64,000 nucleotides of DNA from Owenia fusiformis (lineage: Eukaryota > Annelida > Polychaeta > Sabellida > Oweniidae): the NCBI GenBank assembly GCA_903813345.2, contig CAIIXF020000011.1, positions 35,004,166-35,068,165 of the forward strand. Direction: 5' to 3'. Positions 1 to 12,942 of the stretch are shown one piece after another (position 1 is the stretch's first letter; the number at the start of each line of letters is the position of its first letter). A model generated the notes under the pieces. The model did not search any database, was not told where the DNA came from, and worked only from the letters and a program-made list of their open reading frames with translations. A program made the position numbers and the translations under genes.

Positions 1-835
1 TGTATGGTCTTTGCTTGTCTTCAAAAGGTTTGAATACAAATAATTTGTCCCATGTGTGTTGCTAAAATGTTTGAATACAAAATACTTTGGCACGCATGTC
101 CTTCGCTTGCCTTCAAAAGTGCTTGTTTCCAAAATGGTTGTATGGTCTTTTCTTGCCTCCAAAAGGTTTAAATACAAAGAATTTCTCCCCAGTGTGTTCC
201 TAAAATGTTTGTATACAAAATACATTGGCACGCATGTCCTTCGCTTGTCTTCAAAAGTGCTTGTTTCCAAAATGGTTGTATGGTCTTTTCTTGCCTCCAA
301 AAGGTTTAAATACAAAGAATTTGTCCCCAGTGTGTTTCTAAAATGTTTGAATACAAACGATTTTGGCACGCATGGTCTTTGCTTGCCTCCAAAAGGTCTG
401 AATACAAAGACTTTGTCCCCTGCTTGTTTCCAAAATGTTTGAATACAAAATACTTTGGCACACATGGTCTTTGCTTGCCTCCAAAAGGTTTGAATACAAA
501 GGCTTTGTCCCCTGCTTGTTTCCAAAATGTTTGAATACAAAATACTTTGGCACACATGGTCTTTGCTTGCCTCCAAAAGGTTTGAATACAAAGGCTTTGT
601 CCCCTGCTTGTTTCCAAAATGTTTGAATACAAAATACTTTGGCACACATGGTCTTTGCTTGCCTCCAAAAGGTTTGAATACAAAGGCTTTGTCCCCTGCT
701 TGTTTCCAAAGTGTTTGAATACAAAAGATGTTGGCGCGCATGGTGTTTGCTTGCCTTCAAAAGGTCTGAATACAAAGACTTTGTCACCTTTCCAAAATGT
801 TTGGCACATGTGGTTTTTGCTTGCCTTCAAACACA
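1..835. repeat. Satellite-like tandem repeat, 46-bp monomer in higher-order units
   Basis: Diverged copies of a roughly 46-bp monomer (core TTTGAATACAAA..CTTTG) run from the left edge to about 835. In the left part the best match repeats every 138 bp (3 monomers; CACGCATGTC at 91 and 229). From about 343 it repeats every 92 bp (2 monomers; starts 343, 435, 527, 619, 711) with near-identical copies. Reading frames open on both strands across the array are a by-product of the repeat and show no protein signature. The array is cut by the window edge. Confidence 0.9.
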
Positions 836-3800
836 GTCAGACATTCACAACCAAATAGATTACATGTTGATGCTTAGTCATTTCGGACAGGAAATCATTA
901 TAAAATCGAATTTTAATCTGACAAAAAAACATATGCACTAAATACATATACGCCTATCGATCTGTTTATGTTTTCTACTTTCCATCAAAACAAAAAGTAA
1001 CTAATTAGCAGTGTAATTTATCACCTTTGACACTTACCTGTAAAGGTATTATAACAATTAATGAATTATAGATTATTGATCAAATTACTACTCTGGACAG
1101 GTCTAATGAGGATACACGTGTGGTTAAAGTACTTGTAGGATTTCTTTGTATTCGTATAGTCTGACATTTAAATAAATGAATCAAAATTTCCATCAACATC
1201 ATAAAAGCATTTGTTTGCGTTTTAATCAAACTAGTTTTGCAACGCAGGAACTCATCAAAAATGGTCAGAAATACATTCTCTCTTATAATGCTTCGCCCGA
1301 AGAAGGTCTGCGAGAAGTGGTACAGTTTCATTTTTGCTAGATCTAAACCAACGGCCTGTCGACCTCGGTTTGTTTTATATGTTTCTGGTTTAAAAACTCA
1401 TTATCAATCAATTAAACAAACAATATCCAGACCCGACTTGCTACCAAATATAAAGGAATACTTGCGATATACTGTGCTATGTGCTATTTTGATGTTAACA
1501 CAACTGTTAACCATGACCATGCGCTATATTTTGAAAATGCTGCTCATTATTTCTTAAAAGCAGCTTTAATGGTGATTTTTTGACAAAAATCAAATGTTGC
1601 TTTGGAAACTCGGACAACATAACAAATTATGCATCAAGTCCGTCGATAATTTCTAACTGGTTAATAAAATATGTTTCCTACCAGCTTTCAAAAGGTGTTG
1701 TTTGATATTTCATACTCATTATTTTTGTATCCTCCAACACATGCTCAACATATTCAATTTACCAAAAATAGATATAATTGAAAATTTATATAACAATCAT
1801 TTAAATACTACATTGGATAAGTCTCATTTCTGAAAATAATTGTTTGAAATCATTTATGTGCATTGATGAAATCTTAATGTTTGGAGGATACAAAATATTG
1901 GACAGCAAAACCTAAATCAACCACAAAAGTAACAATATTTTGTCTGATGTTTTCATTGTCTGTCATTTAAGAGGTAACCCTTAAGGGCACTTTCTAGCGA
2001 AACCCTCAACCAATGATGCATCAGCGATTTTAATTTATCCAGTGTTTTGGACGATACAAAATATTAGACAAATGGTATATGCACAAAATATATTTCATTT
2101 CATGGGCAACACATCCAACACCGCCCTTTTAAGAGCTGATGTCAAACATATCTTTTACATAGTTTGGAAAATTTCAACCCAATCGATGCTCTGTATGTGC
2201 TTTAATCCGGGTTTGTATCACCACAGACAAAACAAAACTTTGTTTTTTGACAAAAATCATAATCTAAGCGGTTTTTGAGAAATGATAAGCAATATTTTTA
2301 GTATACATCGCATGATTATGATAACCAGTTGTGCTGATGACATCAAATTAGCACACATTAAATGGCGTTGCTATCAACACACACGATGCAGGCTTTAGTA
2401 GACCAACTGATTTTGAAAATATCAGTTATCGTAAATTTGCCCCTACACGTATACTGTCACATATAAATCGTGACATAGAGTGCACAGTATGCTGTCTGAA
2501 TAATATGATTAATTGTGGAATTTATACTGTCATGGATATAAAAATATTAATCTTCAAAGAAGACATAAATAAATAAAACGTTTCGTAATAGAGCTTTGAT
2601 GTCATTGCATACAAAAAAATATTCAAAGCATTCGGCGTTTCTTCACATCGCGTTCCCTGTGGTATATTATTGTAACAGAATTAGGATGTATTGTGGAATC
2701 TTGCCCCATGTGGGGCTGTTTGAATAAAAGTTCATCATATTCAGAAGAACTATAATGGAAAAGGATGCACTTGTGATTGTATTCCAGTGGGAAATAAAGC
2801 CTTCGATCTTTAAATCTAATTTCTTTGAAATTGGACGGCTCAAAATCAAATTATTCCACCCCTTTTAGTTCTACTTTTAGTTTTTGAAACATCGCTGTAT
2901 AGTTCACGTACTTAAAGATGCAGCAAAAGATATGATGTGTTAAATGTTTGAACCAATATACTTCTCTGGGTCTCCTTGCCCTTGCATCTCTGTCAAACTA
3001 TTAAATTATTGAAATTGTTAACGATGCAAGACGCAGTTCAATGTCTTACTTAATACGTTAGAATTGAAACGTGGAGTCTTCTTTTTCATAAATATTGCCA
3101 AATAATAAATCAAAACAGATGAGGAAAATAAGCATGACAAGAAAGGAGCGAAAAGTATGATAGAATTGTTACGATTTTCCTAATTTATCTTAACTCGTAC
3201 CTATCCTTTGTAATACCTTTTAGGGCAGCACACCCTGTAATTCAATTAATAGAATCAGAGGCTCTATAAAGTAATTCACTACATCACGTTTATCCCTCAC
3301 TCATCTAAAATAATAAGCAGGATCATTTTTCCTTATTTATTTCTATTAAATTAACAAAACAACATGTTTTGCTCCAGAGTCTGAATGGTTGCAACTCCAA
3401 AGTATCAGTCGTAATGATACGAAGGCGGATGTAATTAAGTTATATAACAATGAGTCGACACATCTGAACCCTCAATGATAATTTATTAGTATGTTTAAAC
3501 GTGACAAAGAATAGAGAGTGTAAAATGATGGACGCAATCTGTTGAAAAAGCATGCCAGTGTTTCCTTGCACTTGTGATTTTATTATTCGAGAAAGATATT
3601 TATATTATCTGTTTATATTTCAAATCAAATCTGGAAAGTATTGAAGATCTTATTTGTAGAAATTATCCCCAGTCGCCACATTAAAAATGGACATAAACTT
3701 TTTTTAAATATTTTGTGGGATGCAAAACATGTCTTCAAGGTGATCAGTGATTTATGTCAACTGTGACATCACCCCGACTTTCCAATTTCCAGCGAATATC

Positions 3801-3844
3801 TTCTTGTAGAAAAATATACTCACGATTTTATATTGTATTTCCAG
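836..3844. other. Intergenic or 5' intron/UTR stretch with no recognised gene
   Basis: About 3 kb of AT-rich sequence upstream of the SK channel gene. Only short open frames without family signatures were seen. A TACAAAATATT-GGACA type segment occurs near 1888 and 2055 and TTTTTGACAAAAATCA near 1575 and 2240, so remnants of a dispersed repeat are likely. A non-coding first exon of the SK gene may lie here but could not be placed. Confidence 0.5.
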
Positions 3845-3859
3845 GTGAAAATAACTGCC

Positions 3860-3868
3860 ATGGATTGA
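3860..3868 (+). promoter_or_regulatory. Minimal upstream ORF in SK channel leader
   Basis: ATG-GAT-TGA, a two-codon upstream ORF 50 nt before the SK start codon and out of frame with it. It follows a plausible splice acceptor (TATTGTATTTCCAG, AG at 3843-3844), which would put it in the mature leader. An in-frame stop at 3852-3854 fixes 3918 as the first usable in-frame ATG. Confidence 0.4.
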
Positions 3869-3917
3869 AAACTTATCGTCTGCTGCTAAAGGTCAAGGTC
3901 ACAAGGTCACTGCCGCA

Positions 3918-5333
3918 ATGAGTACAATCATCGAAGACCCGGCTATCCCACTCGTTGGAAGGAATGGGAACATTCAATTTTATTCAGGAACGCCCAGTCC
4001 AACTAGTGATGATAATATGTCTGCTAAAACTGTTAAGCCTAAATACCATAAGCCAAAGCCAAAACCCCTCAGGTTTGAAAATGTAGGTCAACGATTGGCG
4101 GCACGAAAGGAACTTTTTCAAAAGAGAAAAATCATATGTGATTTCGCTCTTGGATTCGCCGTCTTTGGTATCATTCTCATGATAGTTGAGAATGAAATGT
4201 GTATGAATAAGATTTATGGAAAAGATTCAATTTATTCAAATATTGTTAAATTCTTTATCACAATGTCAACCGTTACTCTGCTCGGATTCACCGTCTGGTA
4301 CCATTCCTTAGATATTAAGCTCTTTATGATCGATAACGGCATGGAGGACTGGAAACTGGCCATGGGACGTACACGGGTACTCAAGATAATACTCGAGCTC
4401 CTTATCTATGCTATTCACCCTATACCTGGCACGTCATCTTTCCCTTGGACAACCCAAAAGATTGAGAGCTTGGAACCGCCTACAACTGTTACAGTACCCG
4501 TCGATGTTATCCTCTCCTTGCCTATGTTCCTGCGTCTACACTTACTCGGGAGAGTCATGATGCTCCATAGTAAGCTATTCACAGACGCCTCTTCGCAGAG
4601 TCTTGGTGCGTTAAATCGAATCCACTTCAATTTCAAATTCATCTTCAAGTCGTTGATGAGCATGAATCCTGCTTATACGTTGTGTGTGATCATGGTGTTA
4701 GGTTGCGCGATAGCGAGTTGGATGTTACGCGCCTGCGAGATGTATCACGACGATGTTCATTCCAACTTCTTCAACTCGACCTGGCTAATTACCATCACCT
4801 TCCTGTCTGTCGGGTACGGCGACATAGTCCCAAATTCTTACTGCGGTCGGGGAATCTGTGTTATGACTGGTATGTTCGGGGCAGGCTGCACAGCATTAAT
4901 TGTTGCAATTCTTTCGAGAAAACTCGAACTTTCGAGAGCTGAAAAATACGTTCATAACTTTGTAATCGACGTTGAACTGGATAAACGTCACAAACACGCG
5001 GCTGCTAATATTCTTAAAGAGGGTTGGTTTGTTTACAAAAACAGGAAGAAGGGTACCGCGGAAGGCACTATACGAACGCATCAGCGAAAGCTTTTGAAAG
5101 CCATCTACACGATCCGGGAGGTGAAGCAAGAACAAAGACGACTGTTGGACAACGCCGTGACACTCGTGGAAATGATGCGCGCGCAGAACTACATCAACAA
5201 CGCACTTATCGGATTCAACATGCGCCAAGAAGCAGTGGAACTTAAAGTCAACCACATTGAAGAAAAATTGGAAAACATCGATGTCAAAATGGATAAAATT
5301 CTCAATGAGCTGGCATCATTTAAAAGAGTATAA
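3918..5333 (+). CDS. KCNN: Small-conductance calcium-activated potassium channel (SK/KCNN type)
   Basis: A 471-aa potassium channel opened by calcium through bound calmodulin, expected in the plasma membrane as a tetramer. Hydrophobic segments lie at about residues 72-92 (S1), 107-129 (S2), 153-168 (S3), 196-215 (S4), 252-270 (S5) and 311-332 (S6). The pore has the selectivity filter SVGYGDIVP at 297-305, and S6 leads into RKLELSRAEKYVHNF, the start of the SK calmodulin-binding domain (about 334-415). A C-terminal coiled coil follows (about 430-468). The start is the first in-frame ATG after a stop at 3852. Vertebrate KCNN coding regions are split by several introns, whereas this one is uninterrupted; an acceptor-like site at 3843 suggests introns only in the leader. 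The size is close to short SK family members, with a short N-terminus. The family is certain; the paralogue is not. Confidence 0.95.
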   Translation: MSTIIEDPAIPLVGRNGNIQFYSGTPSPTSDDNMSAKTVKPKYHKPKPKPLRFENVGQRLAARKELFQKRKIICDFALGFAVFGIILMIVENEMCMNKIYGKDSIYSNIVKFFITMSTVTLLGFTVWYHSLDIKLFMIDNGMEDWKLAMGRTRVLKIILELLIYAIHPIPGTSSFPWTTQKIESLEPPTTVTVPVDVILSLPMFLRLHLLGRVMMLHSKLFTDASSQSLGALNRIHFNFKFIFKSLMSMNPAYTLCVIMVLGCAIASWMLRACEMYHDDVHSNFFNSTWLITITFLSVGYGDIVPNSYCGRGICVMTGMFGAGCTALIVAILSRKLELSRAEKYVHNFVIDVELDKRHKHAAANILKEGWFVYKNRKKGTAEGTIRTHQRKLLKAIYTIREVKQEQRRLLDNAVTLVEMMRAQNYINNALIGFNMRQEAVELKVNHIEEKLENIDVKMDKILNELASFKRV

Positions 5334-8320
5334 GATGCACAAAATCTAAAAATGTAAATGTTGAAACAGCTACAACTGTAATTTTGGCAAGGGGATTATA
5401 GCAATATATTATCATAAATGTAGGCAAAATAACTTCTGTATCTTTCGTACAATATGAATAATTTCGACCATGATATGAATTCATATCATCTTGAACCATA
5501 TATTATTCACTCATTCTTTATGGTTTCATAATACGTTCGTGCGGTTACATAATTATGCCAAGCTTAATGAAGTCTCCAAAGCTCAAAGGGATAGCATATA
5601 GAAAGTCATTCGGACCTCTACCGTTGATTAATTCCTTCGTGTTTTGCATCTAAAGTGAAGCTAATGATACCAGAGTTGTTGTTACAGACTTGAACCCAAG
5701 GGGAATTACACGGTACAATCAAAAATAGCCCAAACAAAAAGGTGATGTCTATCTTGACAAATGACTTCCGATTTGTGGTCCTCCATGATTAGGCTAAACC
5801 ATTCGAAAGGACTGGCAAGACGTGATCCAACTGCCGAGTCATTGGCACTAGGCCTGTAACTATGTGATATGCACGCCCCTCTAGAATTTGGAAACTCTAA
5901 AGTCGATTTGCAAAAATCCAGCTTTGTTTTATGTTTCAGACTTATTGTAAAAAATCAAATTTGAACACCGGCAAGCTTCACGCTTCCCTACACACGCCAT
6001 TCATTTGAGACTTCCGGTCGCAAATGTCGCGGTGGGGGTGTAACATATATCCTCATTGAAGATGCTTCACCAAGTTACATCTGTTGACAATGAGATGGAT
6101 CGGGACAGAGTACCATATGGAACGAATGATTTATGATCTTCCGGTTACCCCGGAGAGACATCACATAATTACGCTTGTTGCTATGTCCGTATTAATTATT
6201 AGCAACTGACAATTCCGCGATTCCAGGGAGCGGAAATAACTCATCACTCTTTCATTACTGGAGGCCCAAAGGTTTCTCCTTGATAAGACTTCATGTTATG
6301 ACATCACAGGGCCTTATTGGTTCATTTCCCTTTTGTATTAGATGGAGAGATTCCAAGCAATATTAGAATTGATTGCGACTTCCAGAAAGATGTGCGGCAA
6401 GTGACTGACCTCCAACGGTTACTTAACTCGACAATTAAGACTGATGTACAAATTATTATTTATTATCGTTTCAAAAGTACTTAATTATTGGTACGTACTA
6501 CCTCAAATACAAAATTGGTGAAAGCCAATCGATTAGATTGTTATACTTTTATGTGTTTTGAGTAATGTTGTGTTCCTTATCTGTCACAAATAAATATGGA
6601 GAGTATTTGAAGAGCCATGAGCTGAGATGACTGGAAGAAATGTTTTGTAATTTAGGTGAACCTTTTCAACTGACAGTGTTATTTGAGTTCATGTGCATGC
6701 TATACCTGTATATATTATTTCGTTAAATTGCATCACCCCAACTTGTTTATCAAAAATATAAATTGATATAGTTCGATTTCTATCATTCATGAAATGTTCT
6801 AAGATGACACGATGATAAAAGTCACCTCACCAGTGACGTAATGGTTAACCGATGTGCAGAGTTGGCCAAAAATGTCAATTTCTGAGATATCTGATATTTT
6901 GACATTACAGTTGGCAACATAATTTTTAAGACTGGCGAGTCTTTGACTAGCTGCAGTTACGAAAACTCATTGACATTTGTGAAATCATCATGAAAGTAGA
7001 TCTAATATTTTTATTTTGGTTACAGTAGAATATTACGAAAACTATAAGCCATTATTAAATCTTTGAAATGATTGATACAAAAAAATGGCGCCGAACACTG
7101 TCATCGTTTCTTTATAATGCAACTTAGTCTAGAGTCTTTATTCTGGATAAACATTTGGAGCAGAGAAAATAAATAAACCAAGCATGGTATGTCACCAGCT
7201 GTAGTTCAATGACTTTTTCATTGTCTCTTATTAATTTTCAATTCCTCGTAAGATACAATATTACAATAAATATTAAATAATCACGATGATGAAATGCATC
7301 AAAGAATATATTCGATCGTAATTCAAATCTGGCGAGCGTCGACTCGTTGATGGCTTTCTCGTCATTCGATGTTTCATAAATATCAATATTTCATTACCAA
7401 ATTATCTTCATAGTGTCTTGGTATCACGCAAGGCTGCTTTGCACACAAAAACGACGACCATTTGGAAAATGTGGATAGCATTAAAATGGAGGAGATCGCC
7501 ATGATAAGGAATCACATTTAATTATTATCAAAGTTATTAGAAATAACAAGATGCGATGAATATCAGAATGGGAAAATGCAAACATGCAATCGTGGTCATA
7601 GTCGTTTATAATTCAAAAATAAATTACGGTTTCATAAAGCCTGTGACAAGCCAGTCTTTAGATAAATATTGTATATCTTTGATAGCCATTTCGAAGAAAT
7701 ATTGCCATGTTCATTTAGGTCTACATGAATTACGTTTATCCCTGTGGAATTGTATATTAGTAGTTGCTTCGTAAATGGCGTATGATGTATAACTCTACTA
7801 GTCACGTTCAACACTACAACACATTTTGTTTCATAACAGTGACCAAGGGGCTCCTTCTGAGAGACAATGGAATATAGATGATGTAGCCACTTAAAAATGT
7901 TATCACGGCCTCGCCTGAATCAACCATATTAGCTGAAATTAGAGTTGTCACGTGAAAGCATCTTTCCCATACTTGTATTTTCACTTAGTTGCTATTCTAG
8001 GGACAATGATCTAAATAATCTGACTTGAAATCTGGTTAGCTAAGTTATGTTTTGATATGGTACCACATTTTGAATTTAGGATGGTTATCCGGCAAAACAT
8101 GAGCGAGAAGGCCCAAAAGAAACACTTATCATATGAGTGAGTTGTTTTTATTAGCAATAAAGAGACAGTGCCAGTGAGAAAAAATGATGCTGAAGTTGTC
8201 GTTAAGCACTGGCATGACAAATCATGTATATTCACTACATCAGAAAGAATATTTACAATTTATGCCGTTTGTATCTCATAATAAACTATTCTTCATTCTA
8301 AACTATGACAAATGTAATGT

Positions 8321-8367
8321 GTACTATCATGGGCTTTCAACTAGAAATTGAAAGCCCATGGTACTAT
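8321..8367. mobile_element. 33-bp perfect hairpin insert with 7-bp direct repeats
   Basis: Positions 8328-8340 (CATGGGCTTTCAA) are perfectly inverted at 8348-8360 around a 7-nt loop. The hairpin is flanked immediately by GTACTAT at 8321-8327 and again at 8361-8367. The arrangement looks like a minimal foldback insertion with a target-site duplication. Confidence 0.55.
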
Positions 8368-9996
8368 TAATATTTCATAAATTGCTAAAAATGTGTAAAC
8401 TATAAATAGGTTATGAAAGTGGATATTACTGTTAGCTATATATTAGAAACACCATATTAGTATATATCTATATTTTCAATAAACTTGTCTTCGAGCTCGA
8501 ATATATTTTTTTCTTATTGGTAATCAGGTAATGAGATGCGTTCAACATTTTCACTATTTACATTTAAGAGTACTTCCTTTTATGAAATCTAAAATAGAAA
8601 AAACAAGGAAGTGTTAATATTTCGAATGCATTGATTTTCCCCTAGGCTTAATCACAGCTGCCTTCTACATGGCTTTTCTATAAAGTCAAAAAGGCAAGGC
8701 GTAATGTATGTAAATCCAGTAAAAATGTTTTCAAATTCGAATTCATGCTTCCTTTGTTTGTAAATGATTCACTGTTGAATGTGCATGTTAACCGGAATTG
8801 GTCAATAATGTACTAATAATGTACTAAATCGTTGATATATTTTCCCATTAGTCGATTGTGTTATCCTTTGAATGTACAATACAGTGATGAAATATTTATT
8901 TAGTTATAAGGTTACAACAATGTACATGGATATGTGCTGAATCTATAGAATGATATTCTATTATCATACCAATTGTAGAATAAATGTTATAGAAGGGGTT
9001 AGTAGTCCCGTGTTGAAATCACAAATATGATTTTTGTCATTTTATGTTACCACTACAGTAAAGAAGTAAGATTTACTATACATCATACGTCCTTCTTCAT
9101 CGTGTATTTATTGGTTACACAAGAGGGAGAAAAAGACAGAATTAAAAGATGAAAACATCTTCATGTCAAAATGAACCCCCTTTGCGATTGGTCCATGATT
9201 GCCACACCCCACTATATCATCGCATCATTAAAGTTAAAAAATCTTCTTCAAGTAGATACCTTGTTGGGATATAAACGTTTAATTAAAGATTAGCGTGGGT
9301 GGACGGGACCCATTCCTTCCTACTAGACTATAGTAATGAGTTCAATCACGCACTATGCAGTTTATCATTCTCGTTGTTACACAAGGTCAGATGTCCATCG
9401 AGCAACATGGATTCAGTTTCCCAGGATGATGTTGATGTTTAAGTCATTCGATTCTAGCTTAAGAGGGTACTCGTTGCAGTTCCATTGCTTGCTTCATATT
9501 TTGGTAAATTACCAATTTTCTACTTTCCACAAAGTCAAATTGTAAAAATGATGTATTGGACGAAATAGATTATTAAAAATGGATTTTTTCTGACTATTGA
9601 ACTGTCATTTTCAGGTATCGGTATGTGATATACCGTGTATAGGACATCAATACTAGCCTTCTTTACTGATTCTGTTCAATCAGTTGAAAAATCGAACATG
9701 GACAGACGAACGGACGGACGTCTGCATGGTTTCAAAATCTAGAAGTTCGATCCTGTTGATATTTTCTTTTATAACTCTATCCTTTATGTTCTACAACAAT
9801 GATAATTAAAATTATATCTTTGGCAAAGGATTTAGTTAAAAGGAATCTTGAATAAGAAACGTGTCACTGGAAAACCATGTGAATGTTGTCTCAAAACATT
9901 ATTAATTATATCTGTTCCCTCAAGAATGTTACTGGATTTTAAAGTTTTATTTTCAAGAATTGACGTATGGTAGTAAAAAGTAATATTTTGTCCATT

Positions 9997-10021
9997 CCTA
10001 GGACAAGGCCTTGTTCCTAGG
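9997..10021. repeat. Small near-perfect palindrome
   Basis: CCTAGGACAAGG-CCTTG-TTCCTAGG reads nearly the same on both strands (25 bp). No flanking duplication was seen, so origin and function are unknown. Confidence 0.5.
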
Positions 10022-11059
10022 ACAGATATACGTTTTGTTTATAAATTCAAGCGTCGTACGCCCGCCCTCAAACGTATTCAAATTATATACGAACACTAAA
10101 CACATCAATATCATATTGTGCCTTGGATCTATATATTGAGTCGATATTCAATCATAATTCATATCAGTCTAGTTTTCATGGCGCCTCCGGGTCTTTTTTA
10201 TTTTCTTACTTTTTAAATTAACAATATGCTTGCTTGGGAAATTATTTCACAATTTCGACTCCATTGAACTCTAACTCTGAACAAGGTACATGACGCAAAC
10301 GAGCACACGTTCAGAAATAAGTAGGACGCCAATCACGACACCTACCACGCTGCCACCATGACGACATATCTCACCAGTGGTGGGATGAAAAACGAAGGCT
10401 TATTGCCAATTGGAGGTGATCTTTGATATTCCATTGAATAACAACACAAAGCTACATGTAGGAATTGACAGATGAAAGCCAGAGTTTCTAAGAATTAGAT
10501 CAAAACCTTATACCAATACAATAAATTATGAAAAGCATAATCACTTACTTTTCATCGAGTGAATATTTACTAAATTCTAATTTTGAAAATACCACATGAT
10601 AATGAATCATAATTCTACAACCCACATGTCATTTGAGAAACTGGTACCTGGGTTCGATCACAATTAAGATATTTTAGGTTAAAATGGCTATGGGTGACTT
10701 CCCAAAGAATGATGTAGGCCTATCACCCCCATCTGTGTTAAATCAACCCTACAAAGCTAGAGAAATTAGTGGTGCTGAAATAATATTTGCTTAATATGAT
10801 CCATTCTAAATAAGTCAAGATATGCAACATTGGATCAAACTGAAATTATAAACACTTCAAAATGACAGATGTAAAATAGACAATAAACATTTTCTCTTTT
10901 TAATGTTTTTTTTATTTGTATACCAATAAACTGTACATATGTACATCATGTACTTAGATTATCTACATGAACATATTTAAAATATAATACTAAAATTCTA
11001 TATACAAACGTCTCATGTCTTCATCATACAGTCAAATAAAGAACTTAACAATATGGCAT

Positions 11060-11480
11060 AATTCACTGTTCCACAGCTGGATGACTCTAACTGCAGTTAA
11101 CTTCATTCAAGATGGTTGCCGAGATTCTTTCGTTTTCGATAAACCTCCGATTTCATCTAAACTAAGTAGAATCTGGATTCCAAATGTTTCGCCATGCAAA
11201 TTAATAAAACTACGATTGCATTCAACCACAAATGAATGCCAAACGCCCGCAATATTAGAGAATTTTAAAGAAATTTCTCCAATATCGCGGTTGTTTCAGC
11301 ATTCATTTGTGGTTATTTACCATCGTAGCTTTATTAATTTGCATGGCGAAACATTTGGAATCCAGATTCAACTTAGTTTCGCTGAAATCCGGGGGTTTAT
11401 CGAAAACGAAAGAATTACCGCAGCCATCTTAAATGAAGTTAACTGCAGTTAGAGTCATCCAGCTGTAAAACAGTGCAATT
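11060..11480. mobile_element. 420-bp near-perfect foldback (MITE-like) element
   Basis: The left arm, starting AATTCACTGTT..ACAGCTGGATGACTC, is repeated inverted at the right end (GAGTCATCCAGCTGT..AACAGTG). Arms of about 200 bp meet near 11268 with almost no loop. The 145-aa open frame across it exists because both arms are open; it has no family signature and mirrors itself. No transposase is present, and a target duplication longer than AATT could not be fixed. Confidence 0.8.
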
Positions 11481-12942
11481 CCCTAGAAATATTGATGAGA
11501 TTGAAATATGTTTCATAAAAATGGAACTGTATTCAATTATAGGTTGCTAAGTACAGTAGTGTTTAAATGTTTGAATAAGCTTTATAGAAATTACATTAAA
11601 TGGACAATGCCTATAAACACTTATCGTCAAATACATCATTATTTCAATCACCAATAAAAAACTTTTCTATGATTATTAAACATTGAAAGCTGCTGACCTA
11701 AAACAATCAATGTTCCCTTTTAAAATATAATAACTGACACACATCAAATAGAATTCACGAAACCCTCTCAGTCTCACACTCGCTAGACCTGGTTCATAAT
11801 TTGATGTTTTCAGGAAATAAGGTGCGAAATATACGCCACTGATATTGATAGTATGGTTACAGATCATTTAATTTTATTCCACAGGGATTTATTTACAGGT
11901 AAAAAGCCAATTAACAGACAATGTCTACTTGAAAGAAGCAATAGCTGATTTTCAAATTATATATATTATTGGCTAGTATTATTGTACTTATGTTGAACAC
12001 GTTATATGAAAACAATAAGAATAGATGGCAGTACAAGCTGTATGGAGGAAATGTTGACCAATTTTAAATATCTGGGTTGGCAATATTGCCCATCACCATA
12101 TCAGGTACAGCAAATGATTCATTAACATCTAACGTCATCCGATAAACCATTAATAAGGAATAGACAAATAAAAACAAATAACCTAATCAATACTATTAAG
12201 CCAAATGGGTTGCTGCAAGGTATAGTAGAGCGTGAGTGTAAGTGACATTATGGACACCCTCTATATTAAATAGTTATTGTGACCTGCTATTCAAAACATT
12301 ATGCTAATGTTTTAGAAATAAAAGTGGGTTTACCAAAAGGATTAATGTCCCAAGAGACTCTTCAATAGGGAAATTTTCGACAGTATACTTTGTAATGAGA
12401 AAAACAATAAACCAAATTGCATAATTCGAAAGTACTTCATCCTTTAAGTGAAATCCCGATGAAGTAAAATGTGCTCCAGGGAGCACTTTAATACTCTTAA
12501 TACTATTTCCCATGCTTGGTCAAAGTGGTTCAAAAGCAATTAAAACGCTGTAAATAATGCATTCAAGTAGTACGCTTGGCTTACATTAGTTGAAAGCTGA
12601 CCACTTTTAAGGCTCAATTAGCAATGCTAGAAGGACAGTCTGCAAATGAAATCAATTGCAATAGTTTGGTAATATAACATGACCTATAAAGAAAGTGGAA
12701 ACCGAGATCTAGAGAACTTGTCTGATGAGTCACCAATCTCTAAGGAACAGCTATTTTACCCGGTTCTCTGTGATAATTTTAGCCCATGGAAAGGGTGTAC
12801 AAGATATACATAGGTTTCGCTCTTTTTAAAAGTGAACCATATTTACAGCAAAGCATGTGTTACGACAATCTGACAATCTGAAAACTTCTACAAACCGAAA
12901 TAATACCTTACGCTGACAATCCTCCGATCACAGGGCTTTAAA
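11481..12942. other. Intergenic stretch, nothing recognised
   Basis: AT-rich sequence without convincing coding potential or a clear repeat. TAK1 transcripts could reach here if the 3' UTR is long, but no clear polyadenylation signal was assigned. Confidence 0.4.

Larger units (their letters stand above)
5334..11059. other. Gene-poor intergenic region after the SK gene
   Basis: No coding gene is recognised in these 5.7 kb. The first strong polyadenylation signal after the SK stop is AATAAA at 6589-6594, which may end its 3' UTR. The region otherwise holds AT-rich sequence, a palindromic micro-insert at 8328-8360, a small palindrome at 9997-10021 and a short GACGGACG run near 9707. Confidence 0.5.

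Noticed and set aside
306-830. Minus-strand open frames of 149-174 codons in the left satellite
   Set aside because: They are products of a 46/92-bp tandem repeat without stops; shifted frames are open as well, and there is no domain signature.
10640-10670. GGGTTCGATCACAATT resembling a tRNA B-box
   Set aside because: No A-box at the right distance and no cloverleaf could be drawn.
11015-11452. 145-codon open frame
   Set aside because: It lies across the 420-bp palindrome, and its second half is the mirrored coding of its first half. No family resemblance.
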